Assembly (NCBI GenBank): GCA_031835245.1
Contig: JAVKOQ010000187.1
Span: 39,836-103,835, forward strand
From: Balamuthia mandrillaris
Lineage: Eukaryota; Discosea; Longamoebia; Balamuthiidae
DNA length: 64,000 nucleotides
Direction: 5' to 3'
Below the pieces are notes generated by a model. That model was not told the DNA's origin. It was given only the letters and a program-made list of their open reading frames with translations, and ran no database searches. Positions 11,467-23,796 of the stretch are shown here, piece by piece. The translations under genes and the position numbers were made by a program. Each line of letters begins with the position of its first letter. Position 1 is the stretch's first letter.

Positions 11467-14400
11467 TCACTTGTCTTTGGAGGCAACTTTCTTCTTGGCC
11501 TTATCTTTGGCAGAGGCAGCCAATTTCTTGGGTTTAAGCGAAGATTTGCCTCCACCGTTGTTCGCATGCTTGCTCTTCTTCTTGCCGTTGCTGCTTCCAT
11601 CCTCCTCCTCCCCATGAAGATCATTGTGATGGAGATCTTCTGCGCTCTTGCTCTTCTTCTTTCCTGCTTTACCACCACTATTATTACTATTGCTGCTGCC
11701 GTTCGCTCCTCCGTCGGCAAAGCCCTCCGCAAGACACTCCAACTCCAACTCTAACATCATGCGGGCGTCCTCCTTGGCCTCGATGACGTTGGAGTCCTCG
11801 ACATGTCTCTCTTGGAGGTTCTTGATCCTCTTGGCCAACTCCCGAATCTCCTTCATGGCTTGAGCCAGCCTCCTTTCCATGTCCTCCACTTGCTCCTGCG
11901 TTAGATTGGTCTTCTTGTACTCGTCGGAGGAGATCTTCTTGTAGAATGTGCCGTCGGTGAGGCGCCCGCCTCTTCGCTGCTGCCCTTTCTCCTCTTCCTT
12001 CCTCATGTCCACTTTGAGGGGCTCGGTCTCCACTTGAGTGGCACCGCCCTCAGCTCCTTCCTCCTCTTTGCTATACAGCTTCTCCAACACTGCGGCAAAG
12101 TGCTCCTGGATGGTTTCTCGGTTGAGGCTCATCGTGGGAGTCAACTCTCCTTTCTTCACCAGCAAGTTCCTAGGCAGTATGGAAAATCGCCGTACTCCAT
12201 CCTTTAACTATTGTTGCCGTTTAATGATGAGCAGTGGCCAAGAGAATGAAAAATGAGAGAGACAAGAGAAGAAACGACGCACGTTGCATTTTGTGTTGGC
12301 GGCATCCACGCATTCCTTGATTTGCTTCATGATTTCAGGAGAGGACAATAGTTTCCGAGGAGAGACGCCCTTCGTTTTGGCCCAGCGCTTGCACATCGCA
12401 AAGTCCAATATCAACAGGGCAACCAAGTATTCTTTGCCTTGGCCATAGACTACCGCGTACCGGATGAGTGGGAAGGCACGGAGCGCCGTTTCGAGGGCCA
12501 TAGGCATGATCTCGGTACCATCGGCGAGAGTGATGGCATCGCTCTTCCTTCCCCTTAGCACCAGGTTGCCGTTTTGTATCTCTCCCATGTCTCCAGTATG
12601 GAACCATCCGTCTTTTAGAACTTCTGTTGTAAGCTCTTCATCCTGTTACAACAAGTGAAAATAGCGTTGATCAACGAACTAACGGTGATGAAAAATAAGG
12701 AGGAAATCTAACCTTGAAATAACCAGCAAACACGTTGGGTCCTCTGACCAATATCTCTCCGTTCTCTATCTTCAGCTCGCAGTCTTTCAAAGGGGCACCC
12801 ACTGTCTCCAGCTGATGCGAGCGCGGCAAGTTGCACGCCGTCATACCACAGGTTTCCGTGTGTCCGTAGGTTTGCAACAAAGTGATACCAAGCAGCTCAA
12901 AGAATCGGAACACCTCAACAGGGGCCGGTTGGGAGTTGCCTCCAATAAGAGCCCGTTTGACCCTTCCGCAGCCGATGGCTTTCCTCGTGAGGTCAGGGAG
13001 CAAAGGCTGGCTCTCGAAGGCCTTTTTCATTTCTTCCGTGCCGCCCATCTTCTCCTGTAGCGCAAGATAAGAGGAGAGCCAAAACTCCGGAGGAGCAGCG
13101 AGGATGGTTGGCTGCACGAGTCTCAGCTCAGCTTGAAGGCAGGTGATGTCAGGAGCAAAGTAGACGGTCATGCCTGTTAGGAGGGGAATATGCAAGGCTA
13201 GTATTTGCTCCTCCACGTGTGACATGGAGAGGAACGACAGGTAGCAATCGCGCTCTGTGATTTCCATTGCCTCTGCGAAACGCTGTGCTGTCCAGTAGAG
13301 GCTTTTGTGTGTCAACATCACCGGTTTACGCTTGCCTGAAGGTGCCCCAACAAAGTGATCGTAAGCATAGAAAGGAAGCAACAAGGAAATGGTTGTTGGA
13401 AAAGGAGCACGGAGGGAAGGTTTCAGTGTACCTAATGTGCCAGGAGTATAAACAATTGCAGCCACGTCGTCCACCTTGGAAGCCTCTAGTCTCTTCTGCA
13501 ATTCCTCCTCGAGCGTCGCTCCTTTACCTTTGCGCAGGAACTGCTTCCAGGTGAGATAGTCAGGACTACCAGCTGACTCTATCACAAGGACTCGCTTCAA
13601 ATGCGGCAGTTTTTTGGCTTGGATATCTGGTTGTATCTTCTTTTTCCATTGACTGTGCTTCTCCAACAGCAAAAAAGTGCTTTCGGAGTGATCAATCACT
13701 CCAGCAATGTCTTTTTTGCAGGTGGTGGAGCCAAGGCTGGTTGGGATGCCGCCTGCAGCTATGGCCGCCACATAAAATATGTTCCACTCAGGTCTCGTCT
13801 TGCCGTACATGCATACCTTGGCCCCTGCTTCCAGCCCAAGGGCTATCAGTGCTCGCGCAGCCGTTCTGACCATATTGCAATAGGTGGCCCAATCGCACCA
13901 CTCCCAACCCTCGTCAGTTTTGAAGTGGTGAGCGTTCTGTTTGGGGTCCACCCGTCCTCGAGCGAACAAAAGTCGCGGTATTATATCACACTCCAAATGT
14001 GTATGTGAAACCTCCTGCTCTTCAACACTGCATGACCAAAATTAGATGAAAGGCAGAGGGTAATGAAACGTCGTTTCGAGTAAAGCCAAGACTTACCGAG
14101 AGCTGCTTGACACTGTGTGATATGACGTGTTGCTTTCTGATGATTTCTCTTTGCCTTTATCGTCCCCTTTATCATCTTTTGTTGTTTCTTTTCCCTTCCC
14201 CTTCTCTTTTTGTTGCTCGCTTTCATCTCCCTTTGTCACAGTTTCTACCTGCTTCTTCTCCTCTCCGCGTTCGCTATCTCTTTGCTGTTCTACCATGTCT
14301 GTTGATTCCTTTCTAACCTCTTTCGGTGATGGAACAGTTTCCTCAGAAATAGTGAGCTTGGGTGCAGACGGGTCATACGCGGCGAACAGAGATAGGTAGG

Positions 14401-15452
14401 TCATAATACTGGGTTCATCAGGTGCAGTAACCTGTTCAAAGTCGGAAGGTTCCAAGAAGGAAGGTATGCCTAATTCCTTCTCTGCTAATGAAAAGGCAAG
14501 CCCCAAATTTTGTTCACCCTTTTCCTTATCAAGCTTTTCTAAATCCACAAGTCCCTCCTTGAAAGTGTTGAGCAACGCGCACAAACAACTGCCATCTTTA
14601 AAACTAAAAAGAGTTAGAATGTTAGTCTCCTTCACGCGTATTTTCTCCAAAACCAAAAGTAGATGCTGTACCCATTGTTTAAATCGTGCAGTTCCATGCC
14701 AGTAGGCTTAATTTTTTCATTGATCCACGCCAACAAACGGGCTTTGCATGTTTGTCCTGTTTCTAGAAAAAAAATGAGACAAAGTCGAAATAAAGATAGG
14801 TGAAAGAGAGAAGCAAGAGGATACCAGAAGTCTTTGGGAGGGCTTTGTGAAGTTGAAAGTGTTGTATCATGTTCCACAACAAACCCAAAATGGCGGCTTG
14901 GTTGCCGTCAACGATATCTATAATGCAGTAATGAAACGCATAGCGGTGAATATTACTGGAGCAACAGAGAAGAAAGAAAAAGAGAAGAGAAAAGGGAGAA
15001 GAGAGAAGTCAAGAAGAAAGCGGCAGAGAGAACAGAGAAGAAAAAAAGCGAGCATACTCTCTCGGCTAATGCCAGTAAGGTTGACCCCCTCGTTTTGTAT
15101 AGCTTCGAGAACTAGGCCCACGTTGTTGACTTTGACAATGCGAAGGTTGCCTGGCTTGAGGTTGGCACCCGTACAGGGCTTCCCTGTCAGCACCTCGTAG
15201 AGTTTGATGAGGACCAGGCCGTCCCCAAGGTCTCCCACTAAATTCTTGACCCGCAAGCCACAATTCGAATGAGAGGATAGCTTCAAGTTACACCATTTGG
15301 TGAATACCTGTGTTACATTTGTATTTGTTTGTTCGTTTTCATGTTTGAGAAGAAATCAAAAAAACAAAAGAGAAGTGCAAGGAAGAAAAGAACGAAAAAG
15401 AACATACCCGTATTTGCATGTCCTGCCACTGCCGTGGACTGAGGTAACTCAT
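11467..15452 (-). CDS. Tandem calponin-homology domains fused to long-chain acyl-CoA synthetase
   Basis: The gene starts MSYLSPRQWQD at 15452. After one intron the frame continues FTKWCNLKLSS, an actin-binding CH1 motif, with GDGLVLIKLYEVLTGK. A second CH domain follows (ARLLAWINEKI, DGSCLCALLN). A Lys/Glu/Gln-rich linker leads to a clean GT-AG junction near 14.1-14.03 kb that joins SSSR in frame to VEEQEVSHTHLECD, the start of an AMP-forming acyl-CoA synthetase. Synthetase motifs visible are TRPEWNIFYVAAIAAGG, the ATP P-loop YTPGTLGKRKPVMLTH spliced across an intron, YGHTETCGM, and GDMGEIQNGNLVLRGRKSD. It resembles the bubblegum (ACSBG) class. The C-terminus is a coiled coil and a Lys/Ser-rich tail, ending at 11467. 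The CH pair should bind F-actin, and the enzyme activates long-chain fatty acids with ATP and CoA. Two adjacent genes remain possible until a transcript is seen, but the splice keeps the frame and no start ATG fits the enzyme well. Confidence 0.8.
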
Positions 15453-15886
15453 GGCTATAGCTGTTTGGTTGTTTAAAGCGTACGTGCAGACAATTACTAC
15501 CTCCTTCCGCTTGGCTTCACTTCTTCGATGCAAGTAATCCTATCCGTTATTGTCGTCAAAAAACCCTGCAATAATACACGTAGAGTTTGATGAGTACGGC
15601 TTGCTTCCTTCTTTCTTTCAATTTTTTAAATTCCAACCAAACGAACCGCAACGAGGATAAGAAAGCCGCTGTCTGTCGCTGAACGTTGGGATAGCTCCAC
15701 GAAACACGCCTTTCCTTCTAATGTGCCGTACGCCTGCCTAGCAGCTGTCCTCCTTCCCGCACCGAATTTTTTTTTTCGAAAAAATAAATAAATGCGTCTC
15801 CCCAAACCCAAAAAGAAACCAAGCAAGCAAGCAAACAAAACCAAAACAAAAAAAGCCGAAAGCGGCGCTTGGCTTACACTTTTTTT

Positions 15887-15917
<31 letters not shown>

Positions 15918-16318
15918 GGGTTCCTCTCTCTTCCTTTTTGCCTTTCCTCTTTTCTTTGTGATGCGTGTGGCAGTCCGCGGCTGCTGTTAATTGAGTCGAC
16001 TTGAGGGGTTAACTTGTAAAAAAATTATTATTATTTTCATTTTTTTTCGTTCAATTATCGAGGGTCCGTTTCCTAGCAATGCTTCGATGAGAGAGAGCAG
16101 CTCTTGTGCACGTTTAATGCACGAATGGGATCAGCCCACCCAACATGCCTCTGCTACTTTTTTTGTGTGGGGAGGAGAGGGAGGAGGAGGGCGGGCAGAT
16201 CGGCCGTTGGGGGGAGGTTCTCCAGGGACGCTGGTTGCCCGTCTTGGGTTCCACCGGTGGGGGCCACCACCAACTTTAGCGTTTCTCGTGGGATGTTGCT
16301 GCGCGGATGGATAGCGAG
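15453..16318. other. Intergenic, no convincing gene
   Basis: Upstream region of the CH-acyl-CoA synthetase gene and downstream of the Cys-pair gene. It contains a (TTG)10 tract at 15887-15917 and a short GC palindrome CCACCGGTGG at 16251-16260. Open frames here look like chance. Confidence 0.5.
15887..15917 (+). repeat. (TTG)n microsatellite
   Basis: About ten uninterrupted TTG units between genes. Confidence 0.9.
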
Positions 16319-17266
16319 TTAGGCTTGGGGTGGAAGGAACGAGAAAGAAGAACAAGGAAACGGGAATGTACACGAAGATGTTGGACTTTTAATTTCGAAG
16401 ACGAAGACGAAGAAGAAAAAGGAGAAGGAGAAGAAGAAGAAGAACAAGAAGAACAAGAAGAACAAGAAGAAGACAAGAGAAAGAAGAAGCAGAACACGAA
16501 GAAGAAGAAGAACAAGAAGAAGAAGAAGAAGAAGAACAAGAAGAAGAAGAACTAGAAGAAGAAGAAGAGGAAGAAGAACAAGAAGAAGAACAAGAAGAAC
16601 AAGAAGAGGAAGAAGAACAAGAAGAAGAACAAGCACACGCACAAGAACAAGAAGAAGCAGAACAACAACATAAGAATAGCAACGACAAGAAAAGTTAATA
16701 CAAAGTACCTTGCTATGACGTAGAGAGAGTAGGCCATGTTGTAGGCTAGCTGCATTTGTGCTGCTATATGAGAGGAGGTGTTTCCTTGCTGCGTCGGCCC
16801 ATTCACGCGAGACCAATGCTGTTCCTTCTGTTTGTGCCAGGCCTCATCCTCTGCCGCCAGCGCTTTAGTCATGTATCCTGGCACATCCTTCAACTCGCGG
16901 CACTCTTGACATAGAAACTAAAAGGAGTTAATGAAGTGGGAAGCAAAAACGAAATCTAGGAAGTAAAGTTTTTACTTGAAGGTTGGTGAGGCAGTACTGC
17001 TTGCGTTTCACGTCTACTTCCCAGTGTGGGGTGAACTGAAGCGAGGCAGAAGCCATGCTACGACGGCAACCCGCACAGGCGGAAATGGCCTTGCTCTGTT
17101 TATTGACAAATGTCCGGAGGGCCTGTCGTTGTTTTTCGCTCTTGCACAACCCCTCCAGCGTCCACGCGATGTTTTCGAGGCCTCGGGGCACAACCAACGG
17201 CTTCACCACCGGCGCCAACCGGTCCAACTGCTGGTTCGCCTCATTCGCCCGGTCCTCCACTTGCAT
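16319..17266 (-). CDS. Unknown protein with two Cys-x2-Cys pairs
   Basis: Starts MQVEDRANEANQQLD at 17266. Exon 1 contains ISACAGCRRSM and WEVDVKRKQYCLTNLQ. A GT-AG intron joins this to FLCQECRELKDVPGYM. The CAGC and CQEC pairs, about 35 residues apart, look like a zinc-binding ribbon. The second exon ends AYNMAYSLYVIA. The following intron carries a long TTC-rich array, and the last exon is uncertain: an acceptor just after the array would add about 20 residues and stop at 16319. I do not recognise the family. The gene is divergent from WDR11 with about 220 bases between start codons. Confidence 0.6.
16398..16665 (-). repeat. (TTC)n / (TTGTTC)n array in intron
   Basis: A degenerate GAA/GAACAA array (plus strand), read as TTC/TTGTTC on the sense strand of the Cys-pair gene. 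All three frames are open through it, giving long low-complexity shadows. Confidence 0.85.
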
Positions 17267-17486
17267 CTTCTTTGCTTTGGCTCTTTCTTTTTTTATCTCC
17301 CTCTCAATTCCTCACATTTTGTGAAATTCCTTACATTTCCGATGTTTTTGGGATACTTGAAATTCATGGCATATCTTACATAGCACACATTCTAGGCATG
17401 CCAAAGCAAAGGAAGAAAAAACAAAAAGAAAGCTGACGGAAAGTCCCAAAGCAAGAACCTCCCCATCATCATTAAAAAAAAAAAAG

Positions 17487-18944
17487 ATGCTCTTGGCGCA
17501 GTCCCAACGCTGGGTGGTGTGGGGCAGGCAGCACAAGGCCAACAGAGGAGTGGGCACCTGGGGCTGGCAGAACGTGTTGGCCTTTGCCTGCCAGTCCTGC
17601 GTGGTCCTGCTCCTGCCGCGTCCGTTGCGCCCTCTTCAAACGCTCGATGAGCATCACTCTCCTGTGACCGCTTTGGAATGGTTCGGTTTTTTGTCTATTT
17701 ATTTGGTTTTTAACTAAACAAAACTTTTGTTTGGATTGAAAAAAAACCATCTTCTAAAACAGGAAACCTGAAGCTCCATTGTCGCAGTTGGGGCAGAGGC
17801 CGCATCTGGTATTGGCTTCAGGAGACAGTACCGGCAACATCATTCTTTGGAATGTTTGTATTTATTTATTTATTTTTTTGCTCCTCTCTTTTTCATCTTT
17901 TCTTTAAAAACCCTAATGTCCTTTTGCCATGTTTTTGTTTCACAAACAAAACAAAAGGTTTTGGAAGCAACCATCACCAGAACACTTCGTGGTGCGTCAC
18001 TTTTGATCCGCTGTTCTTTTTTTTAAAAAAAAATTCCACCAAATGCTGACGTTCCCTCTCGACAGTGGAGCAGGATCACACGAGCGGAGCGGTGCTATGC
18101 TTCCATTGGCACCCTGATAACACCTCGTTGCTCTATTCTTTGCATGCGCCTGCCTCTTTGGTCTTGTGGGACACTCAAACAGGTGTTCGGGTAAGTTGCT
18201 TGTTTTTTCTCCTCTTAGTTGCAAGCATATTCCTCTTCTCTTCGTTTCTCTCGCTTCTTTCTTCTTTTCGTCTTACTATTTATTTATTGTTCTGTTTGCT
18301 TCGTTGCAGTTGTGGAAGAAAGACTTTCCAGAACCAATCGCCACTCTGACATTTAATCCCTTCAACACGGATGATGTCTACATCATCTCCCAGCGTGGCA
18401 GCATTTACATGACCAATTGTAACAGATCCTCTCTCTCTCTCTCTCCTCTTCACTTCTCTTTCTTCCATTCACCCAAGTTCCTTTTCCTTTGTCTCATTCC
18501 TCCTATGCAGTGGAGAACATGTGGTCAGGCAGCTCCTTGTCTGCAGCTCCGGTGTTTGCATTACAATGTGGGGTTGGGAACATTCTCTCTGGTGGTACTA
18601 CTACCAACAATCATGGCGCCACCTCGAATGGCAAAGCACAACAACAAAAGACGGACGTTACAGCACCTCGAGATCCTATCCTGCAGGCGAGCTTCTGTCC
18701 TTGGAACAGGCATCTGCTGTTCTTGTTGCTTCCCAAGCAAATCGTCATCTTTGATGTTGATGCCAAACAGGTATAACAAACATTGAGAGAACTCCTGTCG
18801 ATAGTAACTAATCAAGTGTGTACTACTTCATAGGCAGTAGGATTTGTCACAAATAACAAGTACTCCCCTTTCAGGCAGATGTTGTTATCACCTTCTCTGC
18901 CGAATCATATATTCTGCCTTCATGTCGATGGCTTGTACGTTAAA

Positions 18945-18979
<35 letters not shown>

Positions 18980-19863
18980 CTCAATTCATGCGGCTAATCC
19001 ATTGTCCGGGTGGTTAAACGAAAAAGGCTGAGTACATGGGCTACCGACGATCGAACCAGCTATTCACTTGACTATGAACTGGTTCAAACCTCTGAGGCTA
19101 TGCAACAAGGCAAGCTACCAGGTGCCAATAACGCTCAGCGAGGCAAGAATAAGGGACGATTAGTGAATGCCATCGCCATGTCCCCCTATAACACTAGCTT
19201 TGCCGCTATTACCAGCGATGGCACTATGTACGATTTGTTGTTGTTGTTGTTGTTCAAGTTTGCTCTTCAAAGCTTTTTAAGTCTGATATTTAGTAATAAT
19301 ACACACTTAGATGGATGTGGGACTATAGCGTTCATCAAGAAGATAAGCAACAAGCCCTTAAACTGGTGGACGAGCAGAGGATTGGCACTGTTGGCATATC
19401 AGGCTTTTGTCAAAGTCTTTCCTCGCCGGTGTGTGCTGTCGCTGTTTGCCCATTCTCTCCCTATCAACGCCAAAGTCGTGTTGCTGCTGCTCCTTTGCTT
19501 GCAGTGGGAACCTATGGTGGCGGCCTTCAGGTATATTCTCTGTCTCTATCTCTATCTCTGTCTCTGTCTCTGTCTCTGTCTCTGTCTCTGTCTCTGTCTC
19601 TGTCTCTGTCTCTGTCTCTGTCTCTGTCTCTGTCTCTGTCTCTGTCTCTGTCTCTGTCTCTGTCTCTGTCTCTGTCTCTGTCTCTGTCTCTGTCTCTGTC
19701 TCTGTCTCTGTCTCTGTCTCTGTCTCTCTCTGTCTCTCTCTCTGTCTCTGTCTCTGTCTCTGTCTCTGTCTCTGTCTCTGTCTCTGTCTCTGTCTCTGTC
19801 TCTCTCTGTCTCTCTCTCTGTCTCTCTCTCTGTCTCCGTCTCTGCTCTGTCTCTCTCTGTCTC

Positions 19864-19909
<46 letters not shown>

Positions 19910-20813
19910 GCAGGAAGTTAATTTACGCTATTGATTCTTTTGTCCTCTTCAAATTTCTCATCAGATAATTGATACCCTCCATATGCGACTTTGTGGTGAA
20001 TATTCCATAACCACGGGGAATCCAATACCAGTTCGAGGCATTCAATGGCTTGATTCATCTTCAGTCCTGTGCTATACCTGCGAAGAGTGCGCATCCCTAT
20101 TTTTTCCTTTTGAACTCTCACCCACACTTGTTTTCTCTCCAGGAAGAGTAGCAAATCGGCGAAACCGGAGTTTCACAATAGAGTCATACGAGTAGATCTA
20201 CGAACAGGCAGGCAAAAGGATATTCGTGTATGTACTTCGCCGTCCTATCTGCTTATGCTTTCATTACGTTGACCTGCTACTAATTTGCTCTCCACAGAAA
20301 ATACCTGCAGAGGCAACTTACATCCGTGGCATATGCGTTTCTGTGTTACGGCATTATTTGGTAGTAATGCTGAAAGATAGGTAACCATAAACTTGAACCA
20401 TAAGCCTGCATTCTGATATCCTTACATAACGCGTTGTTTTTTCCCCAAAAGGCCCTTTGAGTTGTGGGACGTTCGCTCTTGGACGATGGTTGGATTGGTA
20501 AAACCTCCTTCCTCCCAACAACAGATCACAGCGTTGGTATGGCGTCCCCATTATTTTATTTCTTCCGCGTCAATCGAAGACGTTGCAGAGCAGTTTGTCT
20601 TCTCTACATCTGATGGTCTCTCTCTCTCTCTTTCTCCCATGTCTTCTACATGCTCTAAACTCATTTCATTACAGGCATGCTCTATTGTTACACAGTGCAG
20701 CAAAATACAATAGTGCCCACCCAGTTGCAAGCTGAATTGAACACCGGCATTATATCTACCTTAGCTTGGTTTGTTGTCTTTATTGGTCTTGATTGTTGCT
20801 CTCTTATGCTAAT

Positions 20814-20867
<54 letters not shown>

Positions 20868-22246
20868 GGCAAGACAATATCCTTGTAGGAGGAGACACGA
20901 ACGGAGTCATTCACTGTTGGAATTCTGAGTTGAAACGAACACAGTTAAGACCTCTCTCTCAGGCTTTCATGGCTTGCTTTTTTCTCACCCAGAAGCACCA
21001 AACACTGTAGGAATTTTCCAACACAGCGGGGCCTTATTCGCAACATTGCTTTCTCGCCAGACACCAGTGCAGAGCCCGCAGTAGAGTCTCAACCACGAAA
21101 AAGGCACCACATCTTAGTGCTGTTTAATGAAGGCGAATTTGGCGTATGGGATTTAGATCACGGGCACCGTCTCAGCTTCAGCAACTACCTTTTGTCTAGA
21201 GATCTCAGGGCGTTGGACGTGGACTGGGTATCTCCTACTCACCCCGTTGTGGCCACCAGCGATGGCTGCGTTCGCATTTTAGACCGTTCTCTATCCACCA
21301 GCAACTCTCCCATTTGCAAGAGCATCGTATTCCAGCCCTCCATAGCTACACCACTCCTGCTCTCCGGCCTGCAAGCCGCTCAGTTATATACGTTATTGCT
21401 GCATCTTCTTCCTGTTGATCCTACAAAACAGCAATATTGCTTTCCCTGGAGCAAACATCCAGCAGCGCAACGCTTTCCTCGACCGTTTTTACTGCGCAGA
21501 GGTTCTGTGACCTCCTCCACTTCTTCTCAGCGATCAAGCCCGAGCTCATCTGGGACAATGGACGATGAAAACGCGTTTGCATTGCTCCGTTTTGTTCCAA
21601 AGGATGTCACTCATACCCTTACTCATTATGAGGATATTCCCTCGCGATGCCTAACGTTGGCTGCCTACTTTGGAAATCAGAGGGGTAGGCTTTTTTTCTC
21701 TTTATCTATTTTTTTTTTTACAGTTTGAAGTTTAAGTTCTTGTCTTTGTCTATCAAGCTGTGAGGTTTTGGACTTTGGCCTCTAGAGCTATCAAGCGCCT
21801 GGTTCAGAAAACTAGACCAGATGATACTGCCCACCCAAGTAAGCATATTCCAGAAGAACAACAAATAGCCAAGACCCCAGAAGGAAGAGACGATGATGGC
21901 GAGCGGTCAAGCCTTCCAGAGGAGGACGCTGTTGGCGTCATTAGCCACACGTCGCGCAGCACCATCAACTCACGGCGATCCTCAGCAATGGACATTATTG
22001 ACGCTGGTAGTGAAGGTTTTCCTCTTCAACTTCCGGAAGTGTTGCAAGATAGCTCTTATGTTCGCGCGTTGGAACAACAAAGAGCTTCCCATAACGAAGC
22101 ACTTTGTAACTCCTACGATCTTGTGCAAAGCAACACCAATCTAAGTACGATGATTCCTCTTCATTCTTCTACTCTTTGTTTTATGTCGTCTCACCTCTTT
22201 TTATCTCGTTGCAGAGCTTTTCCTTGGCCAAAAAGAAGCAGGTATA

Positions 22247-22277
<31 letters not shown>

Positions 22278-23364
22278 TTAGGAGGAAGCGAGGAAGTAAA
22301 GCCTAACCAAACAACTTTTTTTTTTGCTTTTTGTAAAAGCAATGGAGCAGTTGCTGGCGACCAGTTTCTCGCATCCTAATTACAGAACTGACTTATTGAA
22401 GGCATGCATAGTCGCTGCCACTCATTCTCACGAAGCCTTCCTCCGTACAGTACTGTTTTTCACCCCATTTTTCTTCACCGTCGTATTTTCCTGATTGTTT
22501 TAAACGCAGACACAAGAAGTGGCCGTAAACATGGTGGCCAACGGATGGATCGATGACGGTGTACAATTACTCTGTATCATCAACAAGGGTCTTGAAGCCA
22601 CCCGATACTTACAGAACCACTCGCGGTGGTTGGACGCAGCCTGGTTAGCCAAAGTAAGCTCGTTTCCTTTTTTTCGTTATTTATTTTTATTGATTTATTT
22701 ACAAAAAAAAAAGATGATGCTCAACAAAGAAGAATGCACCATCGTGTATAAGCGGTGGGCCAACCATCTCATCAACTCCAACAGAAAGGTATGTTTTCAT
22801 TCGCCAAGTGTTGTTTGCTCGCCTATTAACTTCTTTTTTTTTTTCTTTTTGTAAAAATAAAGGATAAAGCTTTGGAAGTATTATTGTCATTGGGAGAGAT
22901 AAGAGGCGTGCTTTACTTGCTACATTCTACGGGACGTTTGGACACTGCCGTCATGTTTGCAGCAGCATGTCTACAGGCTGGTCTCCTTGAACCCTATTTA
23001 GCACATGGTACGCTACAACATGGTGTCCCTTATTGGCCTTCACTCACGTTCTAAATGCAAAGGCAAAGACTCTTCTGAGGATCTTCAGAGTTACCTCTCA
23101 TTCTTGGAAACAGCGGTAGTGCCTTTGCCAAAGTTACTCCACTTCATCTACGAGGACTATGCCGCCTATCTTCGAAGCCACCGGCTGGAGGCTGCCGCCT
23201 CCTTCTACGAAGGAGGAGCACGTGGCTCCCTCGGCGACAGTAGCAGCGGCGTGCCCACCCAGGCAGCCTCCATGGTTGAAGTCATGAGCGCTGCTTTGGA
23301 GAAAGGAAGGGAAGATGGAGGAGGAGAAGGAACAAAACAAGCCGCAAGCCACAATAACACCTAA
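17487..23364 (+). CDS. WDR11: WD-repeat protein WDR11
   Basis: A long multi-exon gene. The N-terminus has GTWGWQNVLAFACQS, matching the WDR11 start. WD repeats follow, including LVLASGDSTGNIILWN, SLVLWDTQTGVRLWKKDF, GVIHCWNSELKRT and FGVWDLDHGHRLSF. The C-terminal alpha-solenoid has VNMVANGWIDDGVQLLC, LNKEECTIVYKRWANHL and KALEVLLSLG, which track human WDR11 closely. WDR11 forms a complex with FAM91A1 that helps capture AP-1-derived vesicles from endosomes at the trans-Golgi; in animals it is also linked to Hedgehog signalling and cilia. The AP-1 gamma gene lies directly downstream, which may be coincidence. One intron (about 19.53-19.96 kb) contains a (TCTCTG)n array of some 350 bases. The ATG at 17487 is preceded by an A-run. 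Confidence 0.93.
19535..19909 (+). repeat. (TCTCTG)n hexanucleotide array in WDR11 intron
   Basis: A long near-perfect TCTCTG/TCTGTC array grading into (CT)n, inside one WDR11 intron and ending just before a pyrimidine-rich acceptor. All frames are open, giving Ser/Leu/Val/Cys repeats that are not protein. Confidence 0.95.
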
Positions 23365-23796
23365 AAAGAAATATTTGTGAGTGGAATGCAAAGAATGTAA
23401 GGCATCTGAACAAATATTTTTAAAGAATAATCATTACTGGATTACCAAATAAAGGGAAAAATTGGGAAATTTTGAACGAAACGATGAAAAATTATGGTGG
23501 AGGCGGAACACCCCACCAAAAAAAAAATGAAAAATTTTTCATTTTTTGCTCGACTATTCTGGATAAGGAGGAGGCGGCAGAGGAGGGGAAAAGAGAAAGA
23601 GAAAAGGAAGGAAGGGTTTTTGCCCCTTTGTGGTTTGATCCTTACGCCGCCAGAAGTGTCCTAAAGGAAGGTAGGGCCAAGCTTGTTTGTTTTTTTTTTT
23701 TTTTTTAAAGGAAGGGAAGGAGAAGAAGGAAGAAACAAACAAACACTTTTTTTTGTTTGTTGATCACACAAAGGCAAAGAACAAGGCAAAAAAAAA
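23365..23796. other. Intergenic between WDR11 and AP-1 gamma
   Basis: WDR11 3' end and AP-1 gamma leader. A/T runs and a T15-16 run near 23690; no gene seen. Confidence 0.5.

Noticed and set aside
19010-19968. Three overlapping plus-strand frames of 175-303 codons with Ser/Leu/Val/Cys repeats
   Set aside because: They are read-through of WDR11 exons into a TCTCTG-repeat intron.
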